Source: Archaeoglobaceae archaeon
Lineage (GTDB): Archaea; Halobacteriota; Archaeoglobi; Archaeoglobales; Archaeoglobaceae
Reading direction: 5' to 3'
NCBI GenBank assembly: GCA_027038095.1
Contig: JALVYA010000027.1
Coordinates: forward strand, 1 to 16,667
DNA: 16,667 bases
In this document: piece after piece, positions 12,528 through 16,667 of the stretch
Layout: each line of letters opens with the position of its first letter
How positions within the stretch are numbered: the stretch's first letter is position 1
Notes under the pieces: generated by a model
Told to the model about the DNA's origin: nothing
The model's input: only the letters and a program-made list of their open reading frames with translations
Databases searched by the model: none
Program-made: the position numbers and the translations under genes

Positions 12528-13805
12528 TTAAACAAACATAACCCCTTTGAGCTCAATGGGCTTCGACTGCTTCTTCATAACTTTCTCAACTGCCCTCGTG
12601 AAGTCTTTCATGCACACCCTTGTTCTGTCATCTCTTATTGCTATCATGCCCGCTTCTGTAACTATCGCCTTTATGTCCGCGCCGCTTGCGCCCTCAGTCA
12701 TGCTCGCAAGTTCCTGCAGATCAACGTCGCTGTCGAGCTTCATACCCCTCGTGTGGATTTTGAATATGGATAACCTGCCTGCGTGGTCTGGAAGCGGCGT
12801 CTCTATTATTCTGTCAAACCTTCCCGGTCTCAGTATTGCCGGGTCGAGTATGTCAATTCTGTTCGTAGCTCCAATTATCTTTATGTCGCCTCTCGGATCG
12901 AAACCGTCCATTTCGGCTAAGAGCTGCATTAGAGTTCTCTGCACCTCCCTATCGCCACTCGTGTCGCTGTTCGTTCTTCTGGCAGCTATTGCATCTATTT
13001 CGTCGATGAAAATTATGGATGGCGCTCTCTCCTTTGCAAGCTGGAATACCTCTCTGACGAGTCTTGCACCCTCACCTATGTACTTCTGAACGAATTCGCT
13101 GCCAACGACCCTGATGAACGTGGCGTTCGTCTGATTCGCAACTGCTTTGGCAAGCAGAGTTTTGCCCGTTCCCGGAGGACCGTAGAGCAGGACGCCCTTT
13201 GGCGGGTCTATTCCCACCTCTTCGAAAAGCTTTGGTTTTAGCAGTGGAAGTTCTATTGCTTCCCTGACCTCCTCTATCTGCTTTTCCAGACCTCCTATGT
13301 CTTCGTAAGTAACCTTTGGTCTCTCCTCAACCTCGAATCCGTAGACTGCGGGGTCTTTTGGCGGCGGTAGTACGCTCACGACTGCGAGTGTCTGCTGGTT
13401 CATCGCAACTCTAACGCCCGGTTTGAGGTCATCATTGCTTATGTGCTGGGAAGCGTGAACCACGAATTTTGGGCCTGTGGTTGACTTTACAACTATTCTG
13501 CCGTCTGAAAGGACGTCTGATATTACGCCAACGAGGAGGGGGGGTGTTCTCAGCCTTTCTATTTCACTTCTGAGCCTTCTAACTTCTCTTTCATACCTTA
13601 TTCTTTCTGATTCAACAAACCTCTTTTCATCTTCAAGCTTTCTGTAAAGTTCTTTAAGCCTGAGGTATTCTTCTTCAAGCTGTTTGAGCCTGTCAAGCAG
13701 GTATTCCGAAACGTTAACGTCTTTTGAATATTCCTTTACCACATCATCATCACTTTCCACATCCATAGCCTCCACCAAATCGTTTTTAATTCTCTTAACC
13801 TTCAC
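12528..13805 (-). CDS. pan: proteasome-activating nucleotidase (PAN)
   Basis: The AAA+ ATPase unfolds proteins and feeds them into the 20S proteasome. Domains: N-terminal coiled coil ~33-86 (EEEYLRLKELYRKLEDEKR), the proline hinge at TPP (87-89), OB domain ~90-150, AAA core ~165-410. Walker A is GPPGTGKT (209-216), the pore loop KYIGEG (241-246), Walker B IIFIDEID (264-271), and ATNRIDILDPAILRPGRFDR at 313-332 holds the sensor 1 and arginine-finger segment. The last three residues are MFV, a Phe version of the HbYX motif that opens the 20S gate. The frame starts at GTG 13805 (425 aa), with an AATTAATAAA box ~30 bp upstream. ATG 13766 (codon 14), preceded by GGTGGAGG, would give 412 aa; I cannot choose between them. 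Confidence 0.95.
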   Translation of the reverse strand: MKVKRIKNDLVEAMDVESDDDVVKEYSKDVNVSEYLLDRLKQLEEEYLRLKELYRKLEDEKRFVESERIRYEREVRRLRSEIERLRTPPLLVGVISDVLSDGRIVVKSTTGPKFVVHASQHISNDDLKPGVRVAMNQQTLAVVSVLPPPKDPAVYGFEVEERPKVTYEDIGGLEKQIEEVREAIELPLLKPKLFEEVGIDPPKGVLLYGPPGTGKTLLAKAVANQTNATFIRVVGSEFVQKYIGEGARLVREVFQLAKERAPSIIFIDEIDAIAARRTNSDTSGDREVQRTLMQLLAEMDGFDPRGDIKIIGATNRIDILDPAILRPGRFDRIIETPLPDHAGRLSIFKIHTRGMKLDSDVDLQELASMTEGASGADIKAIVTEAGMIAIRDDRTRVCMKDFTRAVEKVMKKQSKPIELKGVMFV

Positions 13806-13830
13806 ACTCTATCATTCTTAAGCTTTCCCT

Positions 13831-13840
13831 TTTATTAATT
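13831..13840 (-). promoter_or_regulatory. TATA-like box of pan
   Basis: On the minus strand AATTAATAAA is centred ~30 bp upstream of the GTG 13805 start, compatible with a nearly leaderless message from GTG or a ~40-nt leader for ATG 13766. Confidence 0.4.
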
Positions 13841-13960
13841 TTTTCAACCATTTCCGGCAGTAAATACCTTACTCATTTTCCGGCACAAACTCTAAACTCT
13901 CAACTGAAACGGAAAGCTTGAAAAGTATGGATGCACAGCTGTAATCTGGAGAGGGTTATC

Positions 13961-14428
13961 ATGGAATGCGAGATATGCGGTAGGGAGATTAAGGGCAGGA
14001 GCTACACTATTTTAGTGGAAGGAAGTGAGATGACCGTGTGTGCAAGGTGCAAGGATTACGGCACGGAGAGGCCGTTCAAGGAAGTGAAAAAACTTCAGCT
14101 GAAGAAAAAGAAGGCGAAGCCGAAGTCCGAGCCGATAGAGTTCGTGGATGAGCTTGTCGAAAACTTCAACGCAATCGTCAGGAGAGAAAGGGAAAAGAGA
14201 GGGTGGAGTCAGGCAGAACTCGCCAAGAAGATACAGGAGAAAGAATCTTTAATAAGAAAAATCGAAAACGGAGAAATAACTCCCGAACCCGAAGTAATAG
14301 AAAAGCTCGAAAGACTCTTCGGAGTAAAGCTGAGGGAGAAAGTTCCGGAAGTAAAGGTTGAAACTGCGAGAAGCAAAATAACGCCGACGCTCGGAGACGT
14401 CGTTGTAATAAAAAAGAAAAAGAAGTAA
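13961..14428 (+). CDS. archaeal multiprotein bridging factor aMBF1
   Basis: The 155-aa product combines an N-terminal zinc ribbon (MECEICGREI with C3, C6; VCARC with C27, C30), a Lys-rich linker (~47-62) and a Cro/XRE-type helix-turn-helix: REREKRGWSQAELAKKIQEKESLIRKIENGEI, ~72-106. This is the diagnostic architecture of archaeal MBF1, homologous to the eukaryotic transcriptional coactivator that bridges TBP. In archaea MBF1 has also been connected to translation. A further 10 codons are open upstream (ATG 13931), but ATG 13961, after GAGAGGGTTATC, starts exactly at the zinc ribbon. Only 12 bp separate it from the downstream methyltransferase gene, implying cotranscription. The C-terminus ends in a short KKKKK run. 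Confidence 0.93.
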   Translation: MECEICGREIKGRSYTILVEGSEMTVCARCKDYGTERPFKEVKKLQLKKKKAKPKSEPIEFVDELVENFNAIVRREREKRGWSQAELAKKIQEKESLIRKIENGEITPEPEVIEKLERLFGVKLREKVPEVKVETARSKITPTLGDVVVIKKKKK

Positions 14429-14440
14429 CTTTATCCATTT

Positions 14441-15664
14441 ATGAAAAAAATAATTGTATCTGAAAAAGATTTTAAGGCCGCTGACAGAGCGGTTAAAAAA
14501 GCTGTAGAGCTGATAAAGAAAGGTTACCAGAAGAAAAAGGTAATCCATGCCGTAAAAAAACATCTGGTGAATTTGAGGATTCCTTTCACGCCGGAAGACG
14601 CTTACGTCGCGGCGAGGCTGAGAATAAGGGCGAAAGAGAAGTTCGGAGAGCTATCAGGTAAACTCTTCTTCGACGAGAGCGGGTACAGGTACTCAACTCC
14701 AGCAGTGGTGGCGAGATACCGGGCGGAGAGGTTAAGGGATTACTCCATAGCCGACGTAAGCTGTGGAAGCGGTATGCAGCTCGCCTTTTTCGGAATTAAC
14801 GCTGAAAAAGTTACAGGCGTAGAACTCGACAAAAAAAGGGCATACCTGGCGGCTCTGAACGTGAAAGCTCTCGGAGCTGAAGCGGAAGTTTACCACGGAA
14901 ACGCTTACGAGTACAGGCCAGACGAAGAGGTCATTTTTTCCGATCCGGCAAGACCAGAGAGAGAAGAGGTCAGAACGGTTAAAAGTCTCCAGCCAAACCC
15001 ACTCAAGCTGGCGGAGGTGTTTTCTGACAGGATGCTTGTCTTTGAGCTACCTCCCCAGATGCCTCCGGAAAGGGTCGATTCTCAGTTTCAGAGTGTCAAG
15101 CTTAAAGGGGGTAAAGGGCTTAAAGGCGAGAAAGAATACGTGTCCTTCGAATTTAAGCTGAACAGACTCGCTTTTTACTCGGAGGAGCTGAGCAGCTGCG
15201 ACGTTTCGGCCGTTTCTCTTCCATCCGGGGAGAGGGTGACTTCAGAAGACGAAGCCGTTAAACCCGGCAGAGCTGAGCTCACAGAGCTGATAGCTGAAGT
15301 GGACAGGACTGTGGTTCATGCAGGGTTGCTGGAAAACCTGCTGGGAAAGCTTGGAATCGAAGCGTGCGTGCTGTTCAGGGATAAGAGAAGAACGATGCTG
15401 GGGTTAAGGGAAGTGAAAAGCTCGGCCTTTTTGAGGTATTACCGGGTTGTTTGCACGGCCAGCAGTCTGACGGAGTGTAAAAAACTGCTAAAAAACGTTA
15501 ACGCAAAAAAGGTAACCCTCAGATTCAGCGTTGACCCCGGAAAATACTGGGATCTGAGAAAAGATCTTGAAGAAGGCCTCAGCGGAGAAAAACACGTTTA
15601 CCTTTTCAGGTTTGACGGTTTCGCTAACAGGTACATTATCTGCGAACGCGCAGATTGTAATTAA
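14441..15664 (+). CDS. SAM-dependent methyltransferase with THUMP-like C-terminal domain
   Basis: A 407-aa class I methyltransferase. An N-terminal helical region (~1-75, very basic at the start) precedes the Rossmann core: YSIADVSCGSGMQLAFFG (101-118; SAM motif I D105..G111), VTGVELDKKRAYLAALN (124-140; acidic E128), and a motif IV variant FSDPARPERE (166-175), where DPAR replaces the DPPY of amino-methyltransferases. DPAR is typical of the family whose C-terminus is called THUMP-like. FELPPQMPP follows at 201-209 and a C-terminal α/β domain at ~310-400. An RNA substrate is likely by family resemblance, but the modified base is unknown. Start ATG 14441 has no ribosome site and lies 12 bp after aMBF1, consistent with coupled expression. 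The aMBF1 linkage supports a translation-related role. Confidence 0.75.
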   Translation: MKKIIVSEKDFKAADRAVKKAVELIKKGYQKKKVIHAVKKHLVNLRIPFTPEDAYVAARLRIRAKEKFGELSGKLFFDESGYRYSTPAVVARYRAERLRDYSIADVSCGSGMQLAFFGINAEKVTGVELDKKRAYLAALNVKALGAEAEVYHGNAYEYRPDEEVIFSDPARPEREEVRTVKSLQPNPLKLAEVFSDRMLVFELPPQMPPERVDSQFQSVKLKGGKGLKGEKEYVSFEFKLNRLAFYSEELSSCDVSAVSLPSGERVTSEDEAVKPGRAELTELIAEVDRTVVHAGLLENLLGKLGIEACVLFRDKRRTMLGLREVKSSAFLRYYRVVCTASSLTECKKLLKNVNAKKVTLRFSVDPGKYWDLRKDLEEGLSGEKHVYLFRFDGFANRYIICERADCN

Positions 15665-15704
15665 GAAAGAGTAGTAATTAAGAAAAGCACCGAAACGGGA
15701 GAAA

Positions 15705-15714
15705 AGAATAAATC
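15705..15714 (+). promoter_or_regulatory. TATA-like box of purP
   Basis: AGAATAAATC is centred ~24 bp upstream of ATG 15734 and separates purP from the methyltransferase operon. The spacing predicts a leaderless message. Confidence 0.45.
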
Positions 15715-15733
15715 AAACAGACAAAAGTAGGAT

Positions 15734-16667
15734 ATGCTTCCCGAAATAGACAGAACGAAACCGTTAGAGGTGCTGAGAAATTACGGAAAGGAAATTACGA
15801 TAGCGACTCTCGGAAGTCACTCAGCTCTAAACATTCTCAGAGGTGCAAAAGATGAGGGTTTCAGAACTGTTTGCGTTTGCAGGGAAAGAGAGAGAATAAT
15901 CTACGAATCGTTCGGCGTAGCTGACGAGATAATCGAGATAGGAGATTACAGAGACCTGCTCAAAAAAAGCCTTCAGGACGAGCTGGTGGAAAAAAATACG
16001 ATTATAATTCCTCACGGAACTTTTAACGCTTACATAGGAAACCTCAACGACCTCTACGTCCCCGTTTTCGGGAACAGAAAGCTGATGCTCTGGGAGACGA
16101 TAAGGGAGAAGCAAATGGAGTGGCTGCGAGAAGCAAACCTCAACCTTCCGAAAACTTACGGGAGAGCAGAAGACATAGACAGGCTGGTCATAGTAAAGTA
16201 CCCGGGGGCGAGGGGAGGTGCCGGATACTTCCTGGCTTCATCTCCCGAAGACTTTTACGAAAAAGCAGAAAGAATGATAAAAGCGGGTCTGATAAGCGAA
16301 GAAGACGTGAAAAACGCACACATTCAGGAGTACATAGTCGGGGCTAATGTTTACTTCACGTTTTTCTACTCTCCGGTTTTCAACAGAGTGGAGCTGATAG
16401 CCGCTGACAGGAGGTACGAGTCGAGCGTTGACGGGATTGGAAGAATTCCGGCTGAGGATCAGCTGAAAGCTAAAATCAACCCAACTTACACCGTTGTCGG
16501 AAACTTCCCCGTAGTGCTCAGGGAGAGCCTGCTCGTAAAGGTTCTGAAAGCTGCGGAAAGCGTCGTTGAAGTTTCGAAGAGAATAGCGTATCCGGGAATG
16601 GTGGGCCCCTTCTGCCTCGAAACTGTTTTTGACGATAACGCAAACATGTACGTTTTTGAGATATCTG
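15734..16667 (+). CDS. purP: PurP, formate-dependent FAICAR synthetase (3' end outside window)
   Basis: About 311 codons of an ATP-grasp ligase that makes FAICAR from AICAR, formate and ATP in archaeal purine synthesis, replacing the folate-dependent PurH formyltransferase step. Visible motifs: ITIATLGSHSALNILRGAKDEGF (21-43), the PurP N-terminal substrate-binding segment; IIIPHGTFNAYIG near 95-107; the ATP-grasp loop VKYPGARGGAGYFLA (154-168, with K155); IQEYIVGANVYFTFFYSP near 197-214; and a C-terminal FCLETVFDD acidic metal-binding region near the window edge. The family is about 360 residues, so ~50 residues are missing at the 3' side because the window stops, not because the gene is broken. 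The AGGA two bases before the ATG is too close to be a ribosome site. Confidence 0.92.
   Translation, partial: MLPEIDRTKPLEVLRNYGKEITIATLGSHSALNILRGAKDEGFRTVCVCRERERIIYESFGVADEIIEIGDYRDLLKKSLQDELVEKNTIIIPHGTFNAYIGNLNDLYVPVFGNRKLMLWETIREKQMEWLREANLNLPKTYGRAEDIDRLVIVKYPGARGGAGYFLASSPEDFYEKAERMIKAGLISEEDVKNAHIQEYIVGANVYFTFFYSPVFNRVELIAADRRYESSVDGIGRIPAEDQLKAKINPTYTVVGNFPVVLRESLLVKVLKAAESVVEVSKRIAYPGMVGPFCLETVFDDNANMYVFEIS

Noticed and set aside
12547..13089. 180-codon open frame opposite pan
   Set aside because: It is a hydrophobic/Ser-rich shadow of the strongly conserved PAN coding strand, with no start signals.
13931..13960. Upstream ATG giving aMBF1 ten more residues
   Set aside because: The zinc ribbon starts exactly at ATG 13961, which follows a purine-rich GAGAGGG; the extension has no family counterpart.

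Overview
The window reads as a chromosomal segment of a hyperthermophilic euryarchaeon, most likely of the Archaeoglobales (Ferroglobus or Geoglobus type). This is an inference from gene content: a proteasome-activating nucleotidase, the archaeal regulator aMBF1, PurP, a COG2509 flavoprotein, a SlyD-like long FKBP and a CcmE/CcmF cytochrome c maturation system of the CxxxY (System I*) kind. TATA boxes about 25-30 bp upstream of several start codons fit archaeal, often leaderless, transcription. No tRNA, rRNA, CRISPR array or complete insertion sequence was seen.

Layout. (1) 1-~2640 is clearly more A+T-rich than the rest and looks like an accessory/defence island in decay. It holds a frameshifted HEPN-like gene, an intact gene fusing RNase HIII to a C-terminal Swt1-type HEPN ribonuclease domain (348-1778), a 48-codon ORF whose start overlaps the fusion's stop (1771-1917), a G+C-rich structured element with an attC-like end (~1960-2112), a broken zinc-ribbon gene right after it (2144-2304), and the 5' remnant of an archaeal ATPase gene that the zinc-ribbon remnant appears to interrupt (~2300-2459, minus strand). 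(2) 2552-5207 returns to chromosomal composition: an isoprenylcysteine-methyltransferase-like membrane protein behind a palindromic operator candidate, a TatD-family hydrolase/dCMP deaminase operon (minus) and a divergent conserved hypothetical (plus). (3) 5229-8331: larB (minus) divergent from a COG2509 FAD dehydrogenase (plus), which converges on a long FKBP gene (minus). (4) 8453-11446: a 50-aa small gene (plus) converging on the ccmE-ccmF-unknown operon (minus). (5) 11587-12486: a thioredoxin reductase divergent from ccmE, with a tandem 12-bp repeat between them. (6) 12528-16667: pan (minus), then aMBF1, a THUMP-like methyltransferase and the first ~311 codons of purP (plus), cut by the window end.

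The most notable item is the RNase HIII-HEPN fusion. It joins an RNA:DNA-hybrid nuclease (DE catalytic motif intact) to a HEPN domain with an intact RX4H motif, next to a second HEPN-like gene and a translationally overlapped small ORF. This is the best candidate for an undescribed defence or toxin-type system here. The ccm/trxB region forms a thiol-redox and haem-attachment neighbourhood. The rest is ordinary housekeeping: protein quality control, nucleotide metabolism and RNA modification.
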